The notes beneath the pieces were generated by a model. That model searched no databases and had not been told where the DNA came from. It saw nothing but the letters and a program-made list of their open reading frames with translations. Below are positions 51,863 to 61,300 of a DNA stretch of 64,000 nt, piece after piece. How positions within the stretch are numbered: the first letter of the stretch is position 1; every line of letters starts with the position of its first letter. Source of the stretch: Streptomyces spinosus (GTDB lineage Bacteria; Actinomycetota; Actinomycetes; Streptomycetales; Streptomycetaceae); assembly GCF_020400655.1 (NCBI RefSeq), contig NZ_JAINRC010000025.1, positions 52,284-116,283 of the forward strand, read 5' to 3'. A program made the translations under genes and the position numbers.

Positions 51863-53524
51863 ATGTCGCAGATGCCCCAGCAGGCCGCACTGGCGAAGTG
51901 CCCGAGCTGCGCGGAGCCCGTGGAGTCGGGTGACCTGTTCTGTGGAGCGTGCGGGTACGACCTTTCGGTGGTGCCCGCACCGCCGCAGGACCATCCGACG
52001 CTCACCATGACGGGCCCCGCCGGTCCCGGGGACGGCCCGGCGTGGCCCGCCCCGGGACCGCCCACGGCCTCTCCCGCCCCCCACCTCCCGACGGACCTGC
52101 CGGGCACCGACTCGGGCGGCACACCACTGTCCGGGCAGGAACCCGGCGCCCTGCCCCCGGCGGCACAGGAGTTGGGGCCCGCCCCGGGCGGCGGGCCGCT
52201 GTCCGGCCAGGAGTTCCACGGCACCTCGGCAGCCGCGCGGGAAGGCGGCGCCGTACCGCCGGCCGGACACGGGTCCGGGCCGGTCCCGGGCGACGCGTCA
52301 CCGTACGGCCAGGGGCTGCACGGCACCCCGGGCGGCACGCCGCTGCCCGGGCAGGAACCCGGCGCCCTGCCCCCGGCGGCACAGGAGTCCGGGCCCGTCC
52401 CGGGCGGCGGGCCGTCGGCGGGGCGCGAGGCCGGCTCCCATCCGGGCGGCGCGCCGCTGCCCCCGGGTGAGGGCGGTCCCGTCCCGGGTGACGCGGAGCC
52501 GGGCGGGCATCCCTCCGGTTCCGGGGTGCGGTTCGACCGGTCGCACGAGCCCGATGAGTACCCCCTGCAGGCACCGGACCCCCGGCCGGCCTCCGCACCG
52601 GCCGACCCGGAGCAGCTCTGCGTGGCCTGCCGGGCTGGCCGGGTGGACAGCGACGGCTACTGCGAGAACTGCGGGCACGCCCAGCCGCGGGAACGCGACC
52701 ACGTGGAGCGGGAGTCGGGCCCGGTGGCCGCCGTCAGCGACCGCGGTCTGCGCCACCACCGCAACGAGGACGCCTTCGCCGTCGGCCACACCACGCTGCC
52801 CGACGGCACCCCGGCCTCGCTGGCGATCGTCTGCGACGGCGTGTCGTCCGCGACCCGCCCCGACGACGCCTCCCTGGCCGCCTCCCGGGCGGCCGGCGAC
52901 ACACTGCTGGCCGCGCTGCCGCGCGGCACCCACCCGCAGGCGGCGATGCACGAGGCGATCGTCGCCGCCGCGCAGGCCGTCAACGCCCTCGCCGAGGAGC
53001 CCGCCACGGCCCGCGAGCACGCCCCGCACCAGAACGCGCCGGCCTGCACGATCGTCGGCGCGGTGGTCACCCCGGGGCTGCTGGTCGTCGGCTGGGTCGG
53101 CGACAGCCGCGTCTACTGGGTGCCCACCGACCGCACCGCACCGCCCGCCCGGCTGACCGAGGACGACTCCTGGGCCGCGCAGATGGTCGCCGCCGGCCTG
53201 ATGAGCGAGGCCGAGGCGTACGCCGACGCGCGCGCCCACGCGATCACCGGCTGGCTCGGCGCGGACGCCTACGAACTGGAGCCGCACACCGCGTCGTTCG
53301 AGCCGGACCGGCCCGGCGCCGTGGTGGTGTGCACGGACGGACTGTGGAACTACGCCGAGACGGCGGAGGAGATGTCCGAGGTCCTCCCGCCCGACGCGGC
53401 GGCCCGTCCGCTGCACGGCGCGCGGGTGCTGGTCGGCCACGCACTGGACGGCGGGGGCCACGACAACGTAACAGTGGCGGTCCTGCCGTTCCCGGTGCCG
53501 CCGCAGGGGGCAGGATCGGCCTGA
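51863..53524 (+). CDS. PP2C-family protein phosphatase with two zinc ribbons
   Basis: 553 residues. Zinc ribbon 1 is at the start (CPSCAEPVESGDLFCGACG), followed by a long Pro/Gly linker containing an internal duplication, then ribbon 2 (CVACRAGRVDSDGYCENCG). The PP2C domain has SDRGLRHHRNEDAF, VCDGVSS, VGWVGDSRVYW, VVVCTDGLWNY and GGGHDNVTV, so the metal Asp residues are present. It probably reverses PknG phosphorylation. It starts 3 bp after the kinase stop. ATG 51872 is an alternative start. Confidence 0.92.
   Translation: MSQMPQQAALAKCPSCAEPVESGDLFCGACGYDLSVVPAPPQDHPTLTMTGPAGPGDGPAWPAPGPPTASPAPHLPTDLPGTDSGGTPLSGQEPGALPPAAQELGPAPGGGPLSGQEFHGTSAAAREGGAVPPAGHGSGPVPGDASPYGQGLHGTPGGTPLPGQEPGALPPAAQESGPVPGGGPSAGREAGSHPGGAPLPPGEGGPVPGDAEPGGHPSGSGVRFDRSHEPDEYPLQAPDPRPASAPADPEQLCVACRAGRVDSDGYCENCGHAQPRERDHVERESGPVAAVSDRGLRHHRNEDAFAVGHTTLPDGTPASLAIVCDGVSSATRPDDASLAASRAAGDTLLAALPRGTHPQAAMHEAIVAAAQAVNALAEEPATAREHAPHQNAPACTIVGAVVTPGLLVVGWVGDSRVYWVPTDRTAPPARLTEDDSWAAQMVAAGLMSEAEAYADARAHAITGWLGADAYELEPHTASFEPDRPGAVVVCTDGLWNYAETAEEMSEVLPPDAAARPLHGARVLVGHALDGGGHDNVTVAVLPFPVPPQGAGSA
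52131..52388 (+). repeat. 42-bp in-frame direct repeat in the phosphatase linker
   Basis: 52131-52172 is identical to 52347-52388 and similarity continues beyond both ends. The offset is 216 bp (72 codons), so frame is kept. Each copy encodes SGQEPGALPPAAQE or PGQEPGALPPAAQE. Confidence 0.9.
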
Positions 53525-53639
53525 GGGCCGTATCCGACGGGGGAACGGCACGGGGAAGCCGCGGCGGACCGGAGGGGACCGGTCCGCCCACAGTCGTCGC
53601 CTCGCGTCGGCGGGGCGTCCGAGGGGGATGCGAGCAAGC

Positions 53640-54983
53640 ATGGCCAATTTCGCGAAGTCGAACGTGCCGCGGTTCTCGGTGGACGTCTACCAGAACGAGT
53701 ACCTGCCCGAGGGCGGCAGCGAGGTCAACGCCATCGTCACGGTGACCGCGACCGGCGGCGGCACCCTCGGCGGCGCGGTCTCCGCGCCGGTGTACCCGCC
53801 GGGCGGGGGGCCGTCCGCCGCCGTGGCGATCATGGTGGACTGCTCGGGTTCCATGGACTACCCGCCGGCCAAGATGCTGGGCGCCCGCAACGCCACGGCC
53901 GCCGCGATCGACACCCTGCGCGACGGCACCCGTTTCGCGGTGATCGGCGGCACGCACGTGGCCAAGGAGGTCTATCCGGGCGGCGGGCGGCTCGCGGTCG
54001 CCGACGCCACCACCCGCGAGCAGGCCAAGCAGGCGCTGCGCCGGCTCAGCGCGGGCGGCGGTACGGCCATCGGCACCTGGCTGCGCCTCGCCGACCGGCT
54101 GCTGTCCGCGGCGGACGTCACCATCCGGCACGGCATCCTGCTCACCGACGGCCGCAACGAGCACGAGTCGGCGGAGGACCTGCGGGCCACGCTCGACGCC
54201 TGCGCCGGCCGGTTCACCTGTGACGCCCGGGGCGTGGGCACCGACTGGGAAGTGAAAGAAGTCACAGGGATCGCCTCGGCGCTGCTCGGCACCGCCGACA
54301 TCGTCGCCGACCCCGGCGGTCTCGCGGCCGACTTCACGCGGATGATGGAGACGGCGATGGGCAAGGAGGTCGCCGACGTCTCCCTGCGGGTGTGGACGCC
54401 GGTCGGCACGACCATCCGGTTCGTCAAGCAAGTCGCCCCCGCCGTCGAGGACTTGACCGGCCGACGTACGGAGGCGGGGCCGCGCGCCGGGGACTACCCG
54501 ACCGGCTCCTGGGGCGACGAGTCCCGCGACTACCACCTGTGCGTGACGGTCCCGCCGGCCGGAATCGGCCGGGAGATGCTCGCCGCACGGGTCTCCCTGG
54601 TCGTTCCGGAACCGGGAGGAACCGCACAGATCGTGGGCGCACAGGGGCTGGTGCGGGCCGTGTGGACCGACGACATGACCGCCTCCACCGCGATCAGCCC
54701 CCAAGTCGCCCACTACACCGGGCAGGCCGAACTGGCACAGGCCATCCAGAAGGGCCTGGACCTTCGCAAAGCGGGCGATTTCGATGGAGCAACCGCCAAA
54801 CTGGGGCGGGCCGTTCAGCTCGCGAACGCCTCGGGGAACGCGGATACTGCGAAACTGCTTGCGAAGGTGGTGGACGTGGTCGACGCCGTGACAGGTACTG
54901 TGCGGTTGAAGACGAGGGTCGCGGAGGCGGACGAGATGACTCTGGAGACCCGGTCCACCAAGACCGTCCGTGTGAAGAAGTGA
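53640..54983 (+). CDS. von Willebrand factor A domain protein
   Basis: 447 residues, cytoplasmic (no signal). The N-terminal strand module is KSNVPRFSVDVYQNEYLPEG. The vWA domain has the MIDAS motif VDCSGSMDYP, with TGA... T and GVGTDWEV positions later. The C-terminal helical part resembles a TPR (LAQAIQKGLDLRKAGDFDGA). Such proteins often assemble other proteins through metal-dependent contacts. ATG 53640 is chosen over 53628 because the conserved family begins MANF and the earlier ATG touches its RBS. Its position suggests it is a target or scaffold of PknG. Confidence 0.88.
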   Translation: MANFAKSNVPRFSVDVYQNEYLPEGGSEVNAIVTVTATGGGTLGGAVSAPVYPPGGGPSAAVAIMVDCSGSMDYPPAKMLGARNATAAAIDTLRDGTRFAVIGGTHVAKEVYPGGGRLAVADATTREQAKQALRRLSAGGGTAIGTWLRLADRLLSAADVTIRHGILLTDGRNEHESAEDLRATLDACAGRFTCDARGVGTDWEVKEVTGIASALLGTADIVADPGGLAADFTRMMETAMGKEVADVSLRVWTPVGTTIRFVKQVAPAVEDLTGRRTEAGPRAGDYPTGSWGDESRDYHLCVTVPPAGIGREMLAARVSLVVPEPGGTAQIVGAQGLVRAVWTDDMTASTAISPQVAHYTGQAELAQAIQKGLDLRKAGDFDGATAKLGRAVQLANASGNADTAKLLAKVVDVVDAVTGTVRLKTRVAEADEMTLETRSTKTVRVKK

Positions 54984-55017
54984 CCCTCCACAGCGCAGGA
55001 GAAGGGGAAGCACCGAC

Positions 55018-56700
55018 ATGCCGACCTGCCCGAACGGACACCAGTCGGGTTCCGACGACTGGTGCGAGGTCTGCGGTCACCGCATGGCCGGTGCCGTACC
55101 TCCGCCCCCTCCGCCGCCCCCGGGCGGTTACGGTTTCCCGCCCCCGCAGGGCGGCCCGGCCGGCGCCCGGCCGGGCCCGGCCGGCGGGTCCGCCCCGGAG
55201 CCGGAACTGTGCCCGCAGTGCCGTACGCCCCGCGAGGGCGGCGCGCCGTTCTGCGAGGAGTGCCGGTGGAACTTCCTGACCAACACGGCGACCTCCTACA
55301 CCCCGGCCGCCCCGCGCCCGCCGCAGCCGCGGTTCCAGCCGCCGAGCTCGACGTACGGCGGGGGTGACGGGTACGAGTACCAGGGTTCGCGGCCCTCGCA
55401 GGTGAACCGGCCCGCCGAGCCGCTCCCGTCCTTCCACAGCGAGCCGTCGGGCCCGACGCCGTTCGGCGGCGACCGGGCCCCGTCCGGCCCGCCGACCTCC
55501 CCCGGCCCCTCGGGCGCAGCCCCGTTCGGCGCCGGTGACCGGCGCCCGCCCGGGGCTCCGCAGGGCTTCGGCCAGGGTCCGGGCCAGGGCCCGGGTGCCG
55601 GCAACCCGTCCGGTCCCGGCGGCCCCGGAGGTTTCGGCGGCCGGGGCACGGTCCCGGGCCAGGGCCCCGGCGGCCCGGGTTCCGGTGGCCCGTCCGGCTT
55701 CGGCGGCGGTCCCGGACAGGGACCGGGTGCCGGTGGCCCGGGCGGTCCGTCCGGCTTCGGCGGCGGTCCGGGGCAGGGACCCGGCGGTCCGGGTGGCCCG
55801 TCCGGCTTCGGCGGTGGCCAGGGACAGCGCCCAGGTCCGGGTGACGCGTCCGGCTTCGGCGGCCAGGGCCCGGGACCCGGCGGCTCCTCGCCCTTCGGCG
55901 GCGGCAACCCGGGTCAGGGCCAGGGCCAGGGGCCGGGGTCCCAGGGCTCCTCCCCCTTCGGGCGTGAGCCCTCCCGTCCCGGTGGCCCCACGCCGTCCGG
56001 CCCCTCCGGCTTCGGCGGTGACCCCTCGGGTCAGGTGCCGCCGCCCGGCGGTCCCGGTGGTGCCCCGCAGGCGTTCCAGCCGTCCGGCGCGTCGGCCCCG
56101 CCCGCGTTCCCGGGCGAGACCCGCCGGCCCCCGGCCGCCGACGACGACTGGGTGATCTCCCCGCCGTCGTCCACCGGCCCCGGTCAGGGCGGCGGCTACG
56201 GCTACCCGCAGTCCGGCGGCACCCAGACCCCGCCGGGACCGGGCGGACCGGGCGGTTTCCCGCAGGCGACGCAGGCACCGCAGGGTCCCCGGTCGGCCAC
56301 CTGGACCGCGACCATCGGCCCGGACCGCGAGTACTTCATGGCGATGATGCAGCGCTCCGGCCCCGAGGCCGCAGGGCTGAACCTGCCCGCGTACTCGCCC
56401 GAGCAGCAGCGCACGCTGACCGGCAACCAGGTCACCATCGGCCGCCGCCGGCACTCCACCGGCGACACCCCCGACATCGACCTGTCGGTGCCGCCGGAGG
56501 ACCCGGGCGTCTCGCACCAGCACGCGGTGCTGGTGCAGCAGCAGGACGGAAGCTGGGCGGTCGTCGACCAGAACTCGACGAACGGCACCACGGTCAACAT
56601 GTCGGAGGAGCCCATCCAGCCGTTCGTGCCGGTCCCGCTCCAGGACGGCGACCGGGTGCACGTGGGCGCCTGGACGACGATCACCGTCCGCCGGGGCTGA
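55018..56700 (+). CDS. FHA-domain protein with two zinc ribbons and a Gly/Pro-rich linker
   Basis: 560 residues. Ribbon 1: CPNGHQSGSDDWCEVCGHRM. Ribbon 2: CPQCRTPREGGAPFCEECRW. A linker of about 300 residues is Gly/Pro/Phe-rich (GGPSGFGGGPGQGPG, repeated). The C-terminal FHA domain has VTIGRRRHSTGD, VSHQHAVLV and QNSTNGTTVN, the phosphothreonine-binding set. GarA/OdhI, the known PknG substrates, are short FHA proteins. This one is much larger and I do not see their ETTS phosphorylation motif, so it is a functional analogue at most. Confidence 0.9.
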   Translation: MPTCPNGHQSGSDDWCEVCGHRMAGAVPPPPPPPPGGYGFPPPQGGPAGARPGPAGGSAPEPELCPQCRTPREGGAPFCEECRWNFLTNTATSYTPAAPRPPQPRFQPPSSTYGGGDGYEYQGSRPSQVNRPAEPLPSFHSEPSGPTPFGGDRAPSGPPTSPGPSGAAPFGAGDRRPPGAPQGFGQGPGQGPGAGNPSGPGGPGGFGGRGTVPGQGPGGPGSGGPSGFGGGPGQGPGAGGPGGPSGFGGGPGQGPGGPGGPSGFGGGQGQRPGPGDASGFGGQGPGPGGSSPFGGGNPGQGQGQGPGSQGSSPFGREPSRPGGPTPSGPSGFGGDPSGQVPPPGGPGGAPQAFQPSGASAPPAFPGETRRPPAADDDWVISPPSSTGPGQGGGYGYPQSGGTQTPPGPGGPGGFPQATQAPQGPRSATWTATIGPDREYFMAMMQRSGPEAAGLNLPAYSPEQQRTLTGNQVTIGRRRHSTGDTPDIDLSVPPEDPGVSHQHAVLVQQQDGSWAVVDQNSTNGTTVNMSEEPIQPFVPVPLQDGDRVHVGAWTTITVRRG

Positions 56701-56719
56701 GCCGTCCGCCGGGGCTGAC
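56684..56719 (+). repeat. Tandem duplication of the FHA gene end, including its stop codon
   Basis: CCGTCCGCCGGGGCTGAG (56684-56701) is followed at once by the same 17 bases plus C (56702-56719). The second copy adds an out-of-use stop. A recent slippage event. Confidence 0.9.
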
Positions 56720-56738
56720 CGCGCCGGCCCTGTCGGAG

Positions 56739-57716
56739 CTAGGGCAGGGGCCAGGCGTACGGCCCCTGCGGGTCGTCCAGCCACGCCCAGGCGTGCTCGC
56801 CGGCGACCGTGACGCCGTACCGTCCGCGCCCCGGCTCGCCCTCGCGGTCCCACAGGGCGTAGGCCTCCCGCGGGTCGAGGGCGCCGCCGGTCAGCGTGAG
56901 CAGGAAGCGGAACGACTCCTGCTCACGGGCCCGGCCGGGCAGACCGGCCAGTGAGACGCCCTCGGGCCGCGCCCGGCGCCCGCCGCGCAGCGGCACGAAA
57001 TAGGCGGCCCCGGGCAGGAACGGGCCCTCGGCGTGCTCCGCGTCCCGCACGGTCAGCGTGAGCAGTCCGGTGGCGAGCGGGGTGAGGACGCGCGCGCCGG
57101 GGCGGCTCTGGGCGAGCCAGGCGCGCGGCACCGTGGGCAGCTCGCAGGTGGCGATGATCCGGTCGAAGGGGGCGCGTTCGGGCACCCCGCGCGCTCCGTC
57201 GCCGGTGACGACGAGGGGGTGGTGGCCGGCCGCCGCGAGGTGCTGCCGGGCCGACTCGGTGATCTCCGGTTCCAGGTCGATGGTGGTGACGAGGTCGTCG
57301 GCGCCGAGCCGGTGGGCGAGCAGGGCCGCGTTGTAGCCGGTGCCGGCGCCCACCTCCAGGACCCGGTCGCCGTCCTCGACGCGCAGGGCGGCCAGCATCC
57401 GGGCCATCAGGGAGGGCTGGCTGCTGGAGGAGAGCAGTTCGCCGTCGCGCAGCCGGGTGGCCAGCGGCACGTCCGCGTAGGCGCCGCGCACCCAGCGCTC
57501 GCGGTCCCGGCGGTCGGGGCTCTGGCCCCAGCGGCGCTCGTAGCCGCGCGCCCCGGTGACGTAGTAGTACGGCACGAACAGGTGCCGGGGCACCGTCGCG
57601 AACGCCTCCCGCCACACCGGGTCGTCCGCCCAGGCCCCGTCCGCGTCGATCTCCCGCACCAGCTCGGCCCGGGCCGCGTCGGCGAGGGCCTCGGTCTCGG
57701 TGTCGTAGCCGCCCAT
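56739..57716 (-). CDS. PCMT-like protein methyltransferase
   Basis: 325 residues. The SAM motif I is VLEVGAGTGYNAALLA, preceded by LSSSSQPSLMARMLAAL, the substrate loop typical of protein-L-isoaspartate methyltransferases. Later motifs: TIDLEPEITESARQHLAAAG and FDRIIATCELP. The extra C-terminal 110 residues match the long actinobacterial form; some of these act in RiPP pathways, but no precursor gene lies near. ATG 57716. Convergent with the FHA gene. Confidence 0.88.
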   Translation of the reverse strand: MGGYDTETEALADAARAELVREIDADGAWADDPVWREAFATVPRHLFVPYYYVTGARGYERRWGQSPDRRDRERWVRGAYADVPLATRLRDGELLSSSSQPSLMARMLAALRVEDGDRVLEVGAGTGYNAALLAHRLGADDLVTTIDLEPEITESARQHLAAAGHHPLVVTGDGARGVPERAPFDRIIATCELPTVPRAWLAQSRPGARVLTPLATGLLTLTVRDAEHAEGPFLPGAAYFVPLRGGRRARPEGVSLAGLPGRAREQESFRFLLTLTGGALDPREAYALWDREGEPGRGRYGVTVAGEHAWAWLDDPQGPYAWPLP

Positions 57717-57812
57717 GGGTCCACAGTAGGGACGGTCGCTCCGCGGGCGGGGCAGACCCGGGCTGGTCCTACGCCTCGAGTCCTCGGTCACCCGGTCTGA
57801 GACGATGGACGG

Positions 57813-58217
57813 GTGAATGAGATTCGGCGCGGCACGCTTCAGGAGCAGACCTTCTACGAGCAGGTCGGCGGGGAGGAGACCTTCCGCCGGCTCGTCCACC
57901 GTTTCTACGAGGGGGTCGCGGAGGACCCGCTCCTGCGCCCGATGTACCCGGAGGAGGACCTGGGCCCGGCCGAGGAGCGGCTGGTCCTGTTCCTGATGCA
58001 GTACTGGGGCGGTCCGACGACGTACAGCCAGAACCGCGGCCACCCCCGGCTGCGCATGCGGCACGCCCCGTTCACCGTGGACCGGGCGGCGCACGACGCG
58101 TGGCTGCGGCACATGCGGGTGGCCGTGGACGAGCTGGGGCTGTCGGAGGAGCACGAGCGGACGCTGTGGAACTACCTGACGTACGCCGCCGCGTCGATGG
58201 TGAACACACCCGACTGA
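57813..58217 (+). CDS. glbO: Truncated haemoglobin, group II (trHbO)
   Basis: 134 residues, normal size. Haem-contact features: FYEQVGGEETFRRLVHRFYE (B helix with Tyr), RMRHAPF (proximal His F8), and LWNYLTYAAASM with the G8/H-helix region of group II. These proteins bind O2 or NO and are linked to oxidative and nitrosative protection. GTG 57813. It is divergent from the methyltransferase with 96 bp between. Confidence 0.92.
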   Translation: MNEIRRGTLQEQTFYEQVGGEETFRRLVHRFYEGVAEDPLLRPMYPEEDLGPAEERLVLFLMQYWGGPTTYSQNRGHPRLRMRHAPFTVDRAAHDAWLRHMRVAVDELGLSEEHERTLWNYLTYAAASMVNTPD

Positions 58218-58379
58218 TCACCCGGGCTGACGGGCCGTCACTGAAGGTCGGATTCCGGTCACTCGTCGCCGCATGCCGATCACAATCCGGTATAGACCGG
58301 CTGACAACCGCTTACCCGCCGCCCGGCGCTCTGCCAGCATCGCCCGAAGGTCTTCAAGCGCCGGACACACGGGGGCCGG

Positions 58380-61300
58380 GTGACGGGGTTCGTCTTCTCA
58401 CGCGCGCGTGCACACCGCCTGCTGCTCGGCGCCGCGCTGCTGACGGTGGTGCTGACCACCACCGTGCTGGCGACGCTCACGGCGTACTCGGGGGCGATCG
58501 GTGACGCGGCGCTGCGCCATGTGCTCGCCGACCCGCGCAACGCCGCCGACACCGCGCTGATCGTCAAGGCGGACGTGCCCCCGGCCGAGCGGACCGCCGC
58601 CGACACCGCCGTACGCCGGGGCGCGCGCCGTACCTTCGCCGGTGCACCGGTGACCGTGCGGACCCTGCGCCGCTCGGGGCCGTACGCCCTGCCCCGCTCC
58701 CTCCAGCCGCCCGCCGGCAGGTCGGGCGACCCGGACCTCACCTACTTCGCGGCACTGGACCGCACGCAGGTCCGGGTGACCGCCGGGCGCCTCCCCCGCC
58801 GTACCGGCGGCGAGCCGGAGGTGGCGCTCCCGGAGCCCGCGGCCCGCGCGCTGCGGCTCGAGCCCGGCGCCCGGCTCACCCTGGCGGACCGGCTCCAGGG
58901 CCCCGCGGTCCGGATCCGGGTCGTCGGCGTGTACCGCCCCGTCTCGGTGACGGCGCCGTACTGGCGCCTGGACGACCTGCTGGGGCGCGGCGTGAAGGAG
59001 TCCGGCTTCACGACGTACGGCCCGCTGCTCGCCGACCCCGCCGTCCTCACCGGCGGCCGGGTCAGCGCCGGGGCGACGGGCTGGCTGGCGTCGGCGGACT
59101 TCGCCTCGGCGACGACCGGACGGATCGGGGAGCTGCGCGCGGCGGCCCGGGCCGGCAGCGCGGCCCTGCGCCGGCCGGCCGCGCTGAGCGGTACGACGGT
59201 GTCGCAGACCGCGCTGCCGGACGTGCTGGACCGGGTGGACCGTGCGCTGCTGGTCTCCCGCTCCACCTTGCTGATCGTCGCGCTGCAACTGGTGCTGCTC
59301 GCCGGCTACGCGCTGCTGCTCGTCGCCCGGCTGCTCAGCACCGAACGCGCCGACGAGACCCGGCTGCTGCGGGCCCGGGGCGCCTCCCGCACCCGGGTCG
59401 CCGCGCTCGCCGGGGCCGAGGCGCTGCTCCTCGCGCTGCCCGCGGCCGTGTGCGCGCCGCTGCTCGCCGGCCCGCTCACCGCCCTGCTGGCCGGGCACGG
59501 CCCGCTGGCCCGGCTCGGCCTGCGCCTGGACCTGCCGGCCGCCGGCCGGCCCGCCGTCTGGCTGGTCGCGGCCTGCGTCGCCGTCGGCTGTGCGCTGGCG
59601 GTGACCGTACCGGCGGTGACGGGCACGGGGCCCGAGGCCCGCCCGTCCGCTCCCCGGCGCCCCTGGGCCCTGCGGCTGCGCCGGAAGGCGGCCCGGCCGG
59701 GCGGCGCGCGGGCCGTGCCGGCCCCGCTGCGGGCCGGCGCCGACCTCGGACTGCTCGCGATCGCCGGGGTGGCGTACTGGCAGCTGGACCGGCAGGACTC
59801 CGGGGCCGTGGCCGCCGACCGGTCCGGCGCGCTCGGCGTCGACCCGCTGCTGGTGGCCGCGCCCGCGCTGGCCCTGCTCGCCGGGACCGTGCTCACGCTG
59901 CGGCTGCTGCCGCCCGTGGCGCGGTTCGCCGAACGCTGGGCGGCCGGCGGGCGGGGGCTGCCGGCGGCACTGGCCGGCTGGCAGTTCAGCCGGCGCACCG
60001 CGCGCGGCGCGGGCCCGGTCCTGCTGCTCGTCCTCGCCGTCGCCCTCGGCGTGCTCGCGATCGGGCAGGCCGCCTCCTGGGACCGCTCGCAGGACGACCA
60101 GGCCGACTTCCGGGCCGGGGTGCCGGTGCGGGTCCTGGCCACCGGCGAGGACGAGTTGGGCCGCACCGACCTGTACGCGCGCCTGCCCCGGGTGCGCGAG
60201 GCCGCCCCGGCCGTGCGCGCCGCCCAGCCGCTGTCCGGCGACCGCACGGCGACCGTCCTGGCCCTGGACACCGCGCACGCGGCGGACGCGGTCCTCATGC
60301 GGCCTGACCTGGCGGACGAACCGGTACGGCCGCTGCTGGGCCGGCTCACCCCCCGGGGCACCCCGGCCGGGGCGAAGGTCCCGGCGGGCACCGCCCGGCT
60401 GAGACTGACGGCCCGTCTGCACAGCTCGACCGGACCGGGCACCACGACCGCGCTGACGGTGACCCTGACCGACCGGTACGGGGTGCCGTACCAGCTGCCG
60501 GCCGGGCAGCTCCCCGCCGACGGGCGCCCGCACACCCTGACCCTCGCCCTCGGCACCGCCACCGGACCGGCGACCCTCACCGGTCTCCGCCTCGACCTGA
60601 CCCAGCCCGCCGAGCGCGCCGAGCACCACCGGCTCGCCATCGACGGGCTCACCGCGACGGGCACCGACGGCACGGACCAGCGGCTCACGCTGCCCGCCCG
60701 GTGGACCACCACGGCGGAGGCCGGTGGCGCCGCCGTACCGAGCGCGGCCACCAGCCCCACCCGCCCCGAAGTCGCCGGCACCCACCCGCTGACCTTCACC
60801 TACGGCACCGGCTACCTCCCGGACGCCGGCATCTGGACCGTCGCCTCCGTCACCCTGCGGTTCCAGGCCGCCCAGGCCGCGCCCGCCGAGGTCCCGGCCA
60901 TCGCGACCGACCGCTACCTGGACGCGGCGGGCGCCCGCACCGGACAGCGCGTCGACCTCACCATGGACGGCCGGCGGGTGCCGGTGCGGATCGTGCGGGC
61001 GGTCCGGGCGCTGCCGGCCACCGCCGACCCCGGCGCCACCGGCGCGCACGACGGCGGTGCCGTCCTGCTCGACCTGCGCGCCCTGAACCAGCTGCTCCAG
61101 GCCCGGTACGGCGAGAACGCCACCCCCACCGAGTGGTGGCTCGCCACGGCGCCCGGTGCCTCCGCGCGCGTGGCCGCCGCCGTCCGGGCCATGCCGGACG
61201 TCGGTCTCGGTCAGGTCGTGGTCCGTGACGAGATCGCCGCCGACCTGCGGGACGACCCGTTCGGCGCCGGACCCGAGGCCGCGTTCACGGCGGCGGCCGT

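Noticed and set aside
53628..53639. ATG four codons upstream of the vWA start
   Set aside because: The GAGGGGG RBS directly touches it, leaving no spacing; the following MANF start fits the protein better.
58285..58305. CCGGT/ACCGG inverted repeat before the first permease
   Set aside because: Only 5-bp arms in GC-rich DNA; too weak to call an operator.
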